Source: Symbiodinium natans (lineage: Eukaryota > Sar > Dinophyceae > Suessiales > Symbiodiniaceae). From it: a DNA stretch of 61,614 bases. Shown here one piece after another: positions 10,924 to 20,908 of the stretch (position 1 is the first letter of the stretch; each line of letters begins with the position of its first letter). Location: the NCBI GenBank assembly GCA_905221605.1, contig CAJNDS010002843.1, positions 200,001 through 261,614 of the forward strand. Direction: 5' to 3'. Made by a program: the position numbers and the translations under genes. Under the pieces are notes generated by a model. It did not search any database. It was given only the letters and a program-made list of their open reading frames with translations, and was not told the DNA's origin.

Positions 10924-11211
10924 GGTTTAGGGTTTAGGGTTTAGGGGTTAGCGTTTGGGGTTTTGGGGTTTAGGGTTTTAAGGTGTAGGGTTTCGGGATC
11001 TCCAGCCAGCATAATAGTAGGGGTCGCAAGAATTCAAAGATTATGTTTTTTTTCAATGGTCCCTTTTTGATTATACTAGAAGAACCCCCAAACCCTATTC
11101 TAATCATTAAGGGCCCCCTCTATGAGGCAGCTTAGGGCTGGTTCAGTCAGAGGGCCCAAGTCGAGGTCCTAGGAGAATCAGTAGTTGGCAAGTTATGTTT
11201 TAGGAAAATGT

Positions 11212-11310
11212 CTGATATATATATATATATATACACATATACATATACACATATATATATATGTACCATATATATATATATATACACACATATGTATATA
11301 TATATATATA
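11212..11310. repeat. (TA)n / (CATA)n microsatellite
   Basis: TATATA runs alternate with ACATATACA. Open frames across it (poly-I/Y) are repeat artefacts. The following 11310-11640 is unique AT-rich DNA with a short duplication of TTTCCGTGGCTATG (near 11425 and 11450) and no supported gene. Confidence 0.85.
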
Positions 11311-11640
11311 CAAAAATATTAGGAAATTATACACTACTCTTCTGCTTGCTTCCACGCACTGGTGCACACGTAGTACACGCCGAAAACACGGCAAATACCG
11401 ATAACATCGTACTTGTCGAGTATTTCCGTGGCTATGATGCGCAACAATTTCCGTGGCTATGTTGCGCAACACGTCATGCATGCAAAAGTATACAAATCTG
11501 CAGCCGAATTTCGGGTTTAAATTGTCCTTATATACTCCGAAAGCCAAATTGTTTTTTGTTTTTACTTTTGTCTTAGTAAACAAATACATGTTGTTATTCA
11601 AAACAGCATCCTAGGTTCTGTGCTGCGACTCATACATAAA

Positions 11641-12245
11641 CAACCCTAAACCCTAAACCCTAAACCCTGAACCCTAAACCCTCTAAACCCTCTAAACCCT
11701 CTAAACCCTCTAAACCCTCTAAACCCTCTAAACCCTCTAAACCCTCTAAACCCTCTAAACCCTCTAAACCCTCTAATACCCTCTAATACCCTCTAATACC
11801 CTCTAAACCCTCTAAACCCTCTAAACCCTCTAAACCCTCTAAACCCTCTAAACCCTCTAAACCTCTAAACCCTCTAAACCCTCTAAACCCTCTAAACCCT
11901 CTAAACCCTCTAAACCCTCTAAACCCTCTAAACCCTCTAAACCCTCTAAACCCTCTAAACCCTCTAAACCCTCTAAACCCTCTAAACCCTCTAAACCCTC
12001 TAAACCCTCTAAAACCTCTAAACCCTCTAAACCCTCTAAACCCTCTAAACCCTCTAAACCCTCTAAACCCTCTAAACCCTCTAAACCCTCTAAACCCTCT
12101 AAACCCTCGAAACCCTCTAAACCCTCTAAACCCTCTAAACCCTCTAAACCCTCTAAACCCTCTAAACCCTCTAAACCCTCTTAACCCTCTTAACCCTCTA
12201 AACCCCCTAAACCCCCTAAACCCTAAACCCTAAACCCTAAACCCT
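11641..12245. repeat. 9-bp minisatellite CCCTCTAAA, about 60 units
   Basis: A telomere unit enlarged by two bases (CCCTCTAAA) is repeated almost perfectly for about 530 bp, with rare variants (CCCTCTAAT, CCTCTAAAA). Normal 7-bp units flank both sides. This indicates local slippage or unequal exchange from one mutant unit. Confidence 0.95.
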
Positions 12246-12269
12246 TAACGATACGATATCACTGCCCAG

Positions 12270-12365
12270 AAAGCTCCCCGACAAGGCGGCGTGAAGCGCC
12301 AGCTCCTAGAACAGGCCGCGTCGGAAGCGCCGGAAGGCTTAGTGGTGGCACCCCGACCGCATCAT
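12270..12365 (+). CDS. Orphan exon candidate (32 codons)
   Basis: CCCAG acceptor at 12265-12269 downstream of the large minisatellite. The frame reads KAPRQGGVKRQLLEQAASEA, then PEGLVVAPRPHH, up to a G-rich array. Family unknown. It could follow the exon at 10822-10923 across a 1.3-kb repeat intron. Confidence 0.5.
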
Positions 12366-12934
12366 TGGGGTTTAGGGTTTAGGGTTTAGGGTTTGGGGTT
12401 TAGGGCTTAGGGTTAGGGCTTAGGGCTTAGGGGCAGATCTAGGTCCTTCGTCTTACCATGACGTCTATAAACGGAGATGCTCTCTCAACATGAGACACTT
12501 TTTTTTTTTTTTTTTGGGGGGGGGGGGGGGGTTGTGCATTGGACAGTTGACATGCGTGCAAGGTGCCCAAGGGGCCAGGGTTCCGCCCATTCACTCCCGC
12601 AGTCTGCTTATTCCCCTTGCAGTCCCTTTTCAGCAAGAGCTGTACTATGAGCTACGCCCAAAGACCCGTTCTAATACACTTGGGCTCTTATGTTGCGCCA
12701 CAGATGGCAACGGACGCATACCGCCACCCCTGAACCCTAAACCCGAAGCCCTAACTAGGGCTTAGGGTTTAGGGGTTTGGAGGTTTAGGGTTTGGGGCTT
12801 GGGGTTTAGGGTTTAGGGTTTAGGGTTTAGGGTTTAGGGTATAGGGTTTAGGGTTTAGGGTTTAGGGTTAGCTGCAGGAGCTTGGCAGCTACGTTGGCTA
12901 TTCGGCCGCTGTGCTGGCTGCGGCCTTAGGTGAT

Positions 12935-13066
12935 TACTTGGAGGTTCATGGGACTTCTTAACCAATCATAACTGTACTTACAACCCGCTCATAAGCCGCT
13001 TAATTGCCTCGATATGGTTATAAGTACAGTTATACGTGGTTAATAAGTACCATGAACCTCCAAGTA
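12935..13066. mobile_element. MITE-like element, TACTTGGA family (best copy)
   Basis: A 132-bp element with about 50-bp inverted repeats. The left end starts TACTTGGAGGTTCATGG and the right end is its near-perfect complement; inner arms share TTAACCA, ATAACTGTACTTA and AACC. It sits in an intron-like spacer between two G-rich arrays. A related copy is at 3109-3215. Confidence 0.75.
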
Positions 13067-14034
13067 GGTGAGAGAGAGCATTGGACTAGAGATTGAAGGC
13101 TTGGACCGGGTTTTGAGGGTTTAGGGTTTGGGGTTTAGGGTTCAGGGTTTAGCGTTTAGGGCTACGGGTTTCGGGCTGATTAGGGTAGGTGCACCATCCT
13201 CGCAAAAGACGCATCCTATGCGACTTTCACTGTTCAAGCCGTGAGCGTGAGACTTCATCTTGAAAAGAAGTACCTCGGGCAGCTTGCTAAACCCTGAACC
13301 CTAAACCCGACACCCTAAGCCCTAAACCCTCAAGCCCTTCTGGATTCTTAGCGTCTTGATCCGTCCCGTCACTTCTTTTCATCCAGCACTGTTTCATCTT
13401 TCGGGTTAAGGGCTTAGAGTTAGGGGTTTAGGATTTAGGCTTTAGGGGTTTGGGGTTTAGGGTTCGGGGTTTAGGGTTTAGGGCTAGGGGTTTAGGATCT
13501 AGGGCGTTCGTGCTTTGGCTGTTCAATCCTTCAGTCGCTTCAGAAGGTCAGGGCCCCCTCTCCATTGAGCATTCGCCCTCTAGACCCTAAACCCTAAACC
13601 CTAAACCCTAAACCCTAAACCCTAAACCCTGCACCCTAAACCCTAAACCCTAAACCCAAGCAGCGTTAACCCCCTAACCCTAAAGCCTAAACCCTAAGCT
13701 CTAAACAAGCCACCAAACAGCGTTAATCCCTAAACCCTTAAGCTACTTTAATTTGCAGTTATTGAAAAGTTCAAAAAAACAGAAGCTTTCCTCGAAACTC
13801 CAGGAAACTGCCCTGGACCTGAACCCTTAATAATTTCAATAAACCCTAAACCTGAAACCCTAAACCCTTAATAAATTCAACAACCCCTAAACCCTAAACC
13901 CTAAACCCCCAAACAGCGTTAAATCCGAAACCCGAAACCCGTAAACCCTAAACCCCAAACAAACCCCCGAACAGCGTAAACCCTAAACCCTAAACCCTAA
14001 ACCCCAAACCCTAAACTTGCGGTCTTATTGGCAG

Positions 14035-14125
14035 CCTTGTGCTGTGCGCAGGCCATGGCCCGAGGTGCTGTGGCCTTGCCACCATCTCCGAACCAAACCG
14101 AGGGGCACGGATCCACAGCTTGGGT
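14035..14125 (+). CDS. Orphan exon candidate, frame ambiguous
   Basis: GGCAG acceptor at 14030-14034. Two frames stay open (one LCCAQAMARGAVALPPSPNQ, the other LVLCAGHGPRCCGLATISEP), so the coding frame is not decided. A G-rich array follows. Confidence 0.35.
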
Positions 14126-14507
14126 TCAGGGTTTAGGGTTCAGGGTTTAGGGTTTAGGGTTTAGGGTTTAGGGTTTTTGGGTTTATGGTTTAGCGTTTTG
14201 GGCTTAAGGGTTTAGGGTTAAGGTTTTCGGGACCCCAAGCCCCCGAAACCCTGAAACCCCCCAAACCCCGAGACCCAGGGTTGAGAGTGTGAGGGTCTGG
14301 AGCTTCGCCTGGCATTTCTGGCGCAGCACAGCAAGCCTAAACCCTAAACCCTAAACCCTAAACCCTAAACCCTAAACCCTAAACCCTAAACCTTAAACCC
14401 TAAACCCTAAACCCTAAACCCTAGACCCTAAACCCTAAACCCTAAACCCTAAACCCTGAAACCCTAAAGGGTGTGCCATGCTGTTCCGGCCGTCGATCTT
14501 GCCTTCC

Positions 14508-14519
14508 TTTTGGCTCAAG
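14508..14519 (+). other. 12-nt match to the 3' part of the dinoflagellate spliced leader
   Basis: TTTTGGCTCAAG is identical to the last 12 nt of the dinoflagellate spliced leader as I recall it. Such genomic remnants mark retroposed, previously trans-spliced mRNAs. The 5' half of the leader is absent. The following 140 bp is open (14471-14659) but unassigned. Confidence 0.3.
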
Positions 14520-14856
14520 CAGCCTGTGTACCGAGCTGCCGCGTGAAGAGCAGGCGGGGACGGTCTGTGGCAGACTTGCTTTTCATTTCGTGCCCCCCTA
14601 GATTTTATGAGACACTTTCATCCTCTCAACCCACATCAGGATGCCGGTCCGGATCGTAAAGCAGGATGATCTGAGGATACTTGGCCCGAAGCCTTCGCAC
14701 TTCAGGTCTGCAATATGGATGTGCTGGGTACTAAAAGCTACTAAACACGCCGCTGCTGAGGAAAGTGTACCCTCCAAGTGGCATTCCGACGGCAAAGAAC
14801 CAGACCGGTGATGACTTTCTCTTCCAGGCTGTCTAGGGAAGCTAGGGAAGGGGGGC

Positions 14857-15135
14857 AACACCCTATCACCCTATCACCCTATCACCCTATCACCCTATCA
14901 ACCTATCACCCTATCACCCTATCACCCTATCACCCTATCACCCTATCACCCTATCACCCTATCACCCTATAACCCTATCACCCTATCACCCTATAACCCC
15001 TAGAACCCTAGAACCCTATAACCCTAGAACCCCCCAAAAAAACCAACCTAAACACCATAGAAAACACCATAGAGCCCTATTATTAAAAACCTATCAACCC
15101 TACAAACCCTAAGAACCCCAAAAACCCTAGGACTC
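14857..15135. repeat. 8-bp array CCCTATCA grading into CCCTAGAA/CCCTATAA
   Basis: About 17 CCCTATCA units (14861-14998) are followed by degenerate CCTAGAA-type units. This is another telomere-derived unit with its own local sequence. Not a CRISPR array: there are no spacers. Confidence 0.9.
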
Positions 15136-15175
15136 TATAAACCCCTCAAAGCCGACCTCGTGGCATCCCTGTGAG

Positions 15176-15250
15176 GCGTGCCAGTATTCCGTGAGCATGG
15201 CAAGCCTGGACCGAGCCCTCAAGAAGGCGGGGGAAATACAATCTGAGTAT
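15176..15250 (+). CDS. Orphan exon candidate (25 codons)
   Basis: Reads ACQYSVSMASLDRALKKAGE, then IQSEY, ending just before a G-rich array. It is the first of three exons that may belong to an ankyrin-repeat gene (next 15427 and 15998). Confidence 0.4.
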
Positions 15251-15426
15251 GTCAGGGTTTGGGGTTTAGGGTTGGGGTTTAGGGTTTAGGGTTTAGGGTT
15301 TAGGGTTTAGGGTTTAGGGTTTAGCGTTTAGGGTTTAGCGTTTAGCGTTTAGCGTTTAGCGTTTAGGGTTTAGGGTTTAGGGTTTAGGGTTTAGGGTTTA
15401 GGGTTTAGCACACGTCACCTGGACAG

Positions 15427-15495
15427 GGGGCCAATGTGAACGCCCGGAACAAGGACGGCAACACGCCTCTCATGCTTGCCTGCCGCTGCCCCAGG
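15427..15495 (+). CDS. Ankyrin-repeat exon
   Basis: GACAG acceptor at 15422-15426. The frame reads GANVNARNKDGNTPLMLACR, the first half of a canonical ankyrin repeat (DGxTPLxxA with the preceding GANVNA turn). Ankyrin repeats mediate protein binding, so the partner cannot be inferred. Upstream is a G-rich array (15252-15408); downstream is unique spacer. Confidence 0.7.
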
Positions 15496-15534
15496 TCCCA
15501 GGCAGAGGACTTAAAGTCCATTTGGGGGTTTTCG

Positions 15535-15660
15535 AAATTCTCAGTGGTTCATTTTATCCCATGGGTATTTGGGAAGTAAGAATTAGGGGTACCTCATATA
15601 AGGGAATCCTACAATTTGGGGACTATATTTGGGGTCCCTTATTTTCGTAAACCTCCATTT
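15535..15660. mobile_element. Dispersed element, CCCCTATTTTCG family
   Basis: Contains ATAAGGGAATCCTACAATTT and CTTATTTTCGTAAACCTCC, shared with 16262-16360 and 40765-40875. It lies in the intron between the two ankyrin exons. The rest of the interval up to 15775 is unique. Confidence 0.5.
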
Positions 15661-15997
15661 ACACCCTACGGCAATGCATTCGTGGCTCGTGCCAAGGCCA
15701 AAACTGGACGGGCTCCCAGTATTTGCCTTTCATGAACAAGCTGCTGGACCGCCGGGCATGGGCTCTCTGAACGGTTTAGGGTTTGGGGTTTGGGGTTTAG
15801 GGTTTAGGGTTTAGGGTTTAGGGTTTAGGGCACCAGCTACCAGGTAATAAAGCCTCCGAAGTGCGCACGCAAGCCATTCGCTGCTTCCTAGATTCCTGGA
15901 CTAAACCAAACCGAACCCTAAACCCTAAACCCTAGACCCCAAACCCTAAACCCCAAACCCTAAACCCTAAACCCTAAACCCTAAGCCTCAAACCAGG

Positions 15998-16090
15998 GCT
16001 GAAAAGTCGCCACATGGCGCAGAGGAGTCCAAGGCAGACGTGAACGTGGAGAGCGGCTGGGGCTTCACCCCCCTGGACAAGGCAACACCA
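15998..16090 (+). CDS. Ankyrin-repeat exon
   Basis: Begins after AACCAG at 15991-15996. One frame reads AEKSPHGAEESKADVNVESG, then WGFTPLDKATP, with the ankyrin TPLDKA core. Together with 15427-15495 it supports an ankyrin-repeat protein on the plus strand. The following 16100-16210 is a degenerate CCCTCTAAAAA-type repeat. Confidence 0.6.
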
Positions 16091-16261
16091 TGGCATGGCC
16101 CTAAAAATCCTTTAAAAACTCTCTAAAAACCCTTTAAAAAACCCTAAAAGCCCTCTAAAAACACTCTAAACCCTCTAAAAACCCTCTAAACACCCTCTAC
16201 CCTGACCCCCAGGGTTGATGATATTAGGGTGTACGAGAATAGGATGAGGGCTTAGGGTTTA

Positions 16262-16360
16262 GGGTTTGCCTTATGGGGGGCCCTTATTATAAGGGAATCC
16301 TGCTAATTATTTGGGTATCTATCTTGGGGGGTCCCCCATTTTCGTCAACCTCCATATTGG
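16262..16360. mobile_element. Dispersed element, CCCCTATTTTCG family
   Basis: TATAAGGGAATCCTGCTAAT and CCCATTTTCGTCAACCTCC match the 15535 copy. Non-coding. The next 200 bp (16360-16560) is unique with no gene seen. Confidence 0.5.
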
Positions 16361-17632
16361 TATCCAAGAAAAAATCAGCATGCCCAAAACCCATACCCCT
16401 CTTAACCTCTAAACGGAGAATACAAGGAAGGATTTTACCCCCCCCTAGTTTCTTTTAAGGGGTATGCCCAAGGAGTAAGTTGATTTTTCTTAGATGGTAT
16501 AACACCAGATGGTCATTTCTCAAAGATGATGGTCCCTTCTTGGGTACCCGAAAGCCCTAAACCTACAACCCTACAAGCCTAAGCCCTAAAGCCCTAAACC
16601 CTAAACCGTAAATAACAGAGACATCCTTAGAACCAGGACCCTGGAAGGGAACATGCCTTAGAGAGGTGACCAGATTATTGACCTGCTATAGTGTTGTAGA
16701 GTTAATAGTATTGTTCTCTTATTGTTTGTTTATTGTCAGTTTAAAAGTACCATACTAACGTATCTATATATATACACATATACATATATGTGTACGATTA
16801 TACTTTCATACTCGTGTCCCAAGCAGGAAGCCCCCTTATCGCCCCTCTTACCCTAAGCCAACCCCATAACCCCCCTAAATCTCAACAGCTTTAATATCTG
16901 TATACACATATACACACATAGCCATATACAAATACTGCATATGGATACATCCCAAATCCTCCCCATTCCCGGCTGGCTCCTAAGGTCCTGAAGACCCTAA
17001 ACCGCATCAAGAGTGTCGGGTCTAGGGTTTAGGGTTTAGGGTTTAGGGTTTAGGGTTTAGGGTTTAGGGTTTAGGGTTTAGGGTTTAGGGTTTAGGGTTT
17101 AGGGTTTAGGGTTTAGTTTATTGCTCAGCGTTTAGGTTTTAGGGTTTAGGGTTTAGGGTTTAGGGTTTAGGGTTTAGGGTTTAGGGTTTAGGGTTTAGGG
17201 TTTAGGGTTTAGGGTTTAGGGTTTAGGGTTTAGGGTTTAGGGTTTAGTTTATTGCTCAGCGTTTAGGTTTTAGGGTTTAGGGTTTAGGGTCTCCATGCGC
17301 ACTCTCAGCCGTCAGCTCCTTAACTCCTAAGTCCTAAACCTACACCCCAATAAACTCTAACCGCCGAACCCTTACCCAAATTTGTAAACCCATCCAAACC
17401 CCAAAAGCCTAAACTCTAAACCCTAAACTCCTAAACCCTAAACCCTAGACCCTAAACCCAAACCCTAAACCCCAAACCCTAAACCCTAGACCCTAAACCC
17501 CAAACCCCAAACCCTAAACCGCAAACCCTAAACCCTAGACCCTAAACCCCAAACCCTAAACCCCAAACCCTAAACCCTAAACCCTAAACCCTAAATGCTA
17601 AACCCTAAACCCTAAACCCTTGTCATTGCTAG

Positions 17633-17692
17633 GTGACGGAGCTCCTGAAGGACCAGGAGGCCGCGAGGCTCCAAGAGATGCGCGCGCAGGAG
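17633..17692 (+). CDS. Exon of a charged, helical protein (copy A, exon 1)
   Basis: GCTAG acceptor, then VTELLKDQEAARLQEMRAQE. The exon end carries GCAGGAG (17686-17692), and the same GCAGGAG spans the acceptor of the next exon (18655-18661), so the intron is flanked by a 7-bp direct repeat. The upstream intron ends with a C-rich array and the downstream intron starts with a G-rich array. High Glu, Arg and Gln suggest a coiled coil. Family unknown. Confidence 0.6.
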
Positions 17693-18044
17693 GTGACAGC
17701 TTAGGGTTTAGGGTTTAGGGTTCAGGTTTCAGGGTTTAGGGTTTAGGGTTTAGGGTTTAGGGTTTAGGATTTCGGGTTTAGTTTTTAGGGTTTAGAGTTG
17801 TTGAGATGCGTTGAGGGTGATGAGGCCCTCAAATTGCGGCTACAACCAGTTGTAACTACTATCCCTACACCTAACCCCAGGGCGTTTAGTAGGTGTTGGT
17901 TTAGGCTGGGTTAGGGTACAGTAGCAGAGCTGGTTTTGGTGGTTGGGGGCCTTCAGAGGTTTGGGGACCTTCGCGCCTTTTTGCGGCCTCAGGGCGTTTA
18001 GGGTTCATGTAGACCTATCAAGGTGCCGAGGGTGTCAGGGCTCT

Positions 18045-18432
18045 TTACAGGGATAGTCGACTATTATATGGAAGTGTTAGGGGTTCTAGCTTAAGGGATT
18101 TGACGTGTCGGGGTTCTGGGACTTCTACGGCAGGGTCTTTATGCTCTTTAGGGCTCAGAGGAGAAGGGGTTGCAGAGGTGGTCCTGGGCGAATGCAAATT
18201 TCGGCTGTAAACCCTAAACCGCCTAAACCCTAACCCTAAAACCAATAAAGAAAGCAGAAGCGGAAGCGGAAGCCAGGCCATTTTTGTACTCGCCATACAG
18301 CTTCAATCCAATTAGGTGCATTTTAGGTCAGGGGCAGCCTGGAAACGATTCGTTAGCGCTGCCTGCTGCATGCCCTCCAGCCCTGCTAAGCAAAGCCCTG
18401 ACACATGGAAGCTTGGGCCAAGATGGCTACGG
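18045..18432 (-). pseudogene. Minus-strand 5' gene piece with relict spliced leader and signal peptide
   Basis: 18412-18432 read on the minus strand matches the dinoflagellate spliced leader at 19 of 21 positions. About 115 nt downstream of it an ATG at 18296 opens a frame starting MASTKMAWLPLPLLLSLLVL, a good signal peptide; the frame stays open to 18045 but crosses telomere-like sequence (GTTTTAGGG), probably an intron start. A genomic copy of the leader suggests a retroposed mRNA. It lies antisense inside an intron of the plus-strand gene. Identical in copy B (28913-29300). Confidence 0.4.
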
Positions 18433-18658
18433 AAATTTCGGCCGTAAACCCCAGACCCTAAACCCTAAGCCCTAAACCCTAAACCCTAAGCCCTCAACCC
18501 TAAACCCTAAACCCTAAACCCTAAGCCCTAAGCCCTAAGCCCTAAGCCCTAAGCCCTAAGCTCTAAACCCTAAACCCTAAACCCTAAACCCTAAACCCTA
18601 AACCCTGAACCCTAAACCCTAAACCCTAAACCCTAAACCTTGAGCGCTTCTTGGGCAG

Positions 18659-18757
18659 GAGAGGCGAGAGATCATGGAAGGAAGAAGCATCGTGGGCTAC
18701 GGCTACGGGACAGCCGAGGCGCGCCGGCTGCAAGAACGCTGCCGGTGTGGCGTAATG
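18659..18757 (+). CDS. Exon of a charged, helical protein (copy A, exon 2)
   Basis: GGGCAG acceptor ends at 18658. The frame reads ERREIMEGRSIVGYGYGTAE, then ARRLQERC, continuing the Arg/Glu-rich character of exon 1. The 3' border (about 18745-18757) is unclear. Duplicated at 29527-29625. Confidence 0.6.
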
Positions 18758-19088
18758 GTTCGGGCTTTTAGGGTATAGGGTTTAGGGGTTTAGGCTCAAG
18801 GTCGTGGGTTTGCTCACTGGCTCTGGGCTGTATAAGCGGGCGTATATGGGCTAGTAAGTATGGAGGATGTAGGATCAGTGACCCTCAGCCCTCTGCCCAA
18901 AACCCTAAGCCCCAAACTCTCACCCTAAACCCTGAAAGCCCTACAAAGCCCTGGAATTCCCATAAAACCCTATAGAACCCCATAAAACCCTATAAGCCCG
19001 ATAAAACCCAATGGACCCTATAAACCCGATATGCCCTATAGACCCTATAACACCCTGCAGCAGCTGAAAACCCCTAAGCCCCTTACAG

Positions 19089-19175
19089 GAGCAGCGCCAG
19101 CGCCTGGTTCCCAACCAGCCGTTGGCCGACGAGCTCGACACCTTCAAGTGCCTGCCGCAACTCCGGGAGCCCCGG
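19089..19175 (+). CDS. Exon of a charged, helical protein (copy A, exon 3)
   Basis: CCTTACAG acceptor ends at 19088. Reads EQRQRLVPNQPLADELDTFK, then CLPQLREPR. It is followed by a G-rich array that opens the intron into which the retrotransposon is inserted. The next exon of the gene may be 37569-37655, beyond copy B. Duplicated at 29957-30043. Confidence 0.6.
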
Positions 19176-19184
19176 GTTGAAAGT

Positions 19185-19355
19185 GGGGTTTAGGGTTAGG
19201 GTTTAGGGTTTAGGGTTTAGGGTTTAGGGTTTAGGGTTTAGGGTTTAGGGTTTAGGGCTTAGGGCTTAGGGCTTAGGGCTTAGGGCTTAGGGCTTAGGGC
19301 TTAGGGCTTAGGGCTTAGGGCTTCGGGCTTAGGGCTTAGGTTTAGGGTTTAGGGG
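19185..19355. repeat. G-rich array with GGGCTTA block
   Basis: Normal TTTAGGG units switch abruptly to about 12 GGGCTTA units (about 19255-19335), then back. The same switch is at 30053-30223. A mutant unit has been amplified in place. Confidence 0.9.
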
Positions 19356-19468
19356 GTTTAGTTCCCCGGAGAACCCAGTGTTCCTGAATCACGGCATATT
19401 CCTTCAACCGTTTCGGATCCCCCTTGAAATGTACTGAATATTGCTTGATTGAGGGGCTCGTTGAGTCT

Positions 19469-19511
19469 ATGACCTTCATGTTGGCAGCTTGTCTCCGGAG
19501 CTTTTCGGTTC
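19469..19511 (+). repeat. Split direct repeat A1, copy A
   Basis: These 43 bp are identical to 26249-26291 and 26585-26627. They hold the first ATG of the Gag-like ORF, so the element begins at its own start codon and has no internal 5' leader in the linear form. Confidence 0.8.
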
Positions 19512-20908
19512 GGGGGGAGTGCCTAGTAGAGAGGGTCAATGAGACAACGTTCGAAGCACTCATCGCTTGTGATATGGCACTGAAAACCGGACAAAGAGGA
19601 TTTCTCCTTTTGAGCTCTGCGTGGGAAGAGCCTCTATGGAGGGAATGTCTGGTCGCATGTGTCAAGTCCGAACATTTACAAGTCATCGTCGCGATCACCG
19701 AGTCCGAAGCAGAGGAGCACGGTGTAACAACGCTGTCGACCGGCAATGCTTTGTTCACTCTCGTCAAAGTCCGCGCGGATCAGCTCCGCCTGGGCTGCAG
19801 TGCGGCCTATTTGGGCCTGGAAGCGGAAGAAGATCGTTTGCTGACCAAGGCTCGCTCGATGATCAGTTCAGACGAGGAGCTTGTTTACGCGACGGCTTCA
19901 GAGGAGCCTCCTCGCCGAAGACGGCCCAACAAGGCAGCTGCAGCAGACGAAGCAGTCAGCGAGTCAGGCTCGGACGACCAGTCGTCAGCAGAGGGCTTTG
20001 GCGAATTGATGCAGAAGCTGAAAAAAGGATGGCTCGACGAGCCTACGTCCAAAGGCAGCGCAGGCGGCAGCTCAACCAAGGGCAGCAAGAAGCACAAGTT
20101 CAAGTTGCTGAGAGAGACTGCAGCTCGCAGCAGCAGCAGCAGCAGCAAGAAGGGCGAGGACAACCTCCCCGACTTCACCAAGCTGGTGTCTGCGCAGGGC
20201 GCCAAGGTCGATGTGAATACGCTGCTCACTTTGGAGCTGGTCAATACTCTAAAAGGGAAGCACGACAAGAAGACAAAGAAGCGGAGTCGGGACACGTCCA
20301 GCAGCGGATCTTCGGAGACGCGTCAAAGCCGGTCCAGTTCCAGCCGTGGGAGTGTTCCGCGAGCCAGGGGTCATGCCAAAGCCGTAGCCGACTACGACAA
20401 GGCGTGGCGCAGAATGAAGAGGCGCCCGATGAAGGTGGTCAGCAAGTACGTCAAGGAGCTGGAGAGGGAAATCGGAGCCGAAGACGGCCTTCCTTACAAG
20501 CTTTGCGACTACGGCAGGCGGATCGCTTGGAACAAGCAGCGGAGCCTTCAGCGGGCCCACTATATGATCTCGTCCATCCTCGAGCTCCTCCTCAAAAAGA
20601 AGGTAGAGCAGGCTGCGTTGCTAGCCGTGTTGTGCCTGCGAAGCCTGCACCAGGCCGCTCTCGACCACGGCGACTGGACGGTAGCCTGGATGATCACCCA
20701 TCTCCCCGATGTTTTCGGCAAGAAGACTTTCGGCGGCGACGCCGAAGATCTGCAGCACGTGACAGCCTACCTCAAGTCCATGCAGGAGTTGGACAAGAAC
20801 GCACGAGCTGTCAGGCGTCAGGAATGGGCGCAGTCAACAGCCGAGGACGACAAGACCAAAGGAAACCCCAAAGGCGCGGGGAAGAACAAGGACAAGGACC
20901 AGTCATGA
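19469..20908 (+). CDS. Gag-like ORF1 of retrotransposon, copy A (479 aa)
   Basis: The first ATG in the frame is 19469, the first base of the element; upstream in-frame sequence has no ATG. The N-terminal about 130 residues look globular. Then come a charged, low-complexity middle with Glu/Asp, Ser and Lys runs (a 6-Ser run, RSRDTSSSGSS), a helical C-terminal domain (about residues 295-430, with KAWRRMKRRPMKVVSKYVK) and a Lys/Gly-rich tail. No CCHC zinc knuckle is visible. Position, basicity and order suggest a nucleocapsid role; that is inference. ORF2 starts in the ATGA overlap at the stop, so ORF2 may be made by termination-reinitiation. Confidence 0.7.
   Translation: MTFMLAACLRSFSVRGECLVERVNETTFEALIACDMALKTGQRGFLLLSSAWEEPLWRECLVACVKSEHLQVIVAITESEAEEHGVTTLSTGNALFTLVKVRADQLRLGCSAAYLGLEAEEDRLLTKARSMISSDEELVYATASEEPPRRRRPNKAAAADEAVSESGSDDQSSAEGFGELMQKLKKGWLDEPTSKGSAGGSSTKGSKKHKFKLLRETAARSSSSSSKKGEDNLPDFTKLVSAQGAKVDVNTLLTLELVNTLKGKHDKKTKKRSRDTSSSGSSETRQSRSSSSRGSVPRARGHAKAVADYDKAWRRMKRRPMKVVSKYVKELEREIGAEDGLPYKLCDYGRRIAWNKQRSLQRAHYMISSILELLLKKKVEQAALLAVLCLRSLHQAALDHGDWTVAWMITHLPDVFGKKTFGGDAEDLQHVTAYLKSMQELDKNARAVRRQEWAQSTAEDDKTKGNPKGAGKNKDKDQS

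Larger units (their letters stand above)
10160..17290. repeat. Telomere-like mosaic, region 3
   Basis: Approximate blocks: G 10421-10550, C 10612-10745, G 10921-10990, C 11641-12245, G 12366-12440, G 12760-12870, G 13105-13170, C 13285-13345, G 13405-13505, C 13580-13735, C 13845-14015, G 14125-14225, C 14335-14470, G 15252-15408, G 15775-15830, C 15910-15990, C 16560-16610, G 17018-17290. 10159-10420 is open on both strands but unassigned. 10990-11210 is unique. 12480-12530 holds a T-run next to a G-run. 13740-13840 is AT-richer unique DNA. 16620-17000 is unique with TA/CA microsatellites (16760-16795, 16900-16940) and no gene. Confidence 0.9.

Noticed and set aside
14861-14998. CRISPR-like array
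   Set aside because: Units are 8 bp and contiguous, with no spacers; the genome is eukaryotic.
19342-19767. 141-aa antisense ORF over the gag start (also 30210-30635)
   Set aside because: Antisense shadow of gag running into a telomere-like array; no independent support.
19621-20904. N-terminal 428 codons upstream of the RT ORF as part of a 1492-aa protein
   Set aside because: They overlap gag in another frame, lack an ATG start and read as Arg/Gln-rich shadow; ORF2 starts well at ATG 20905.
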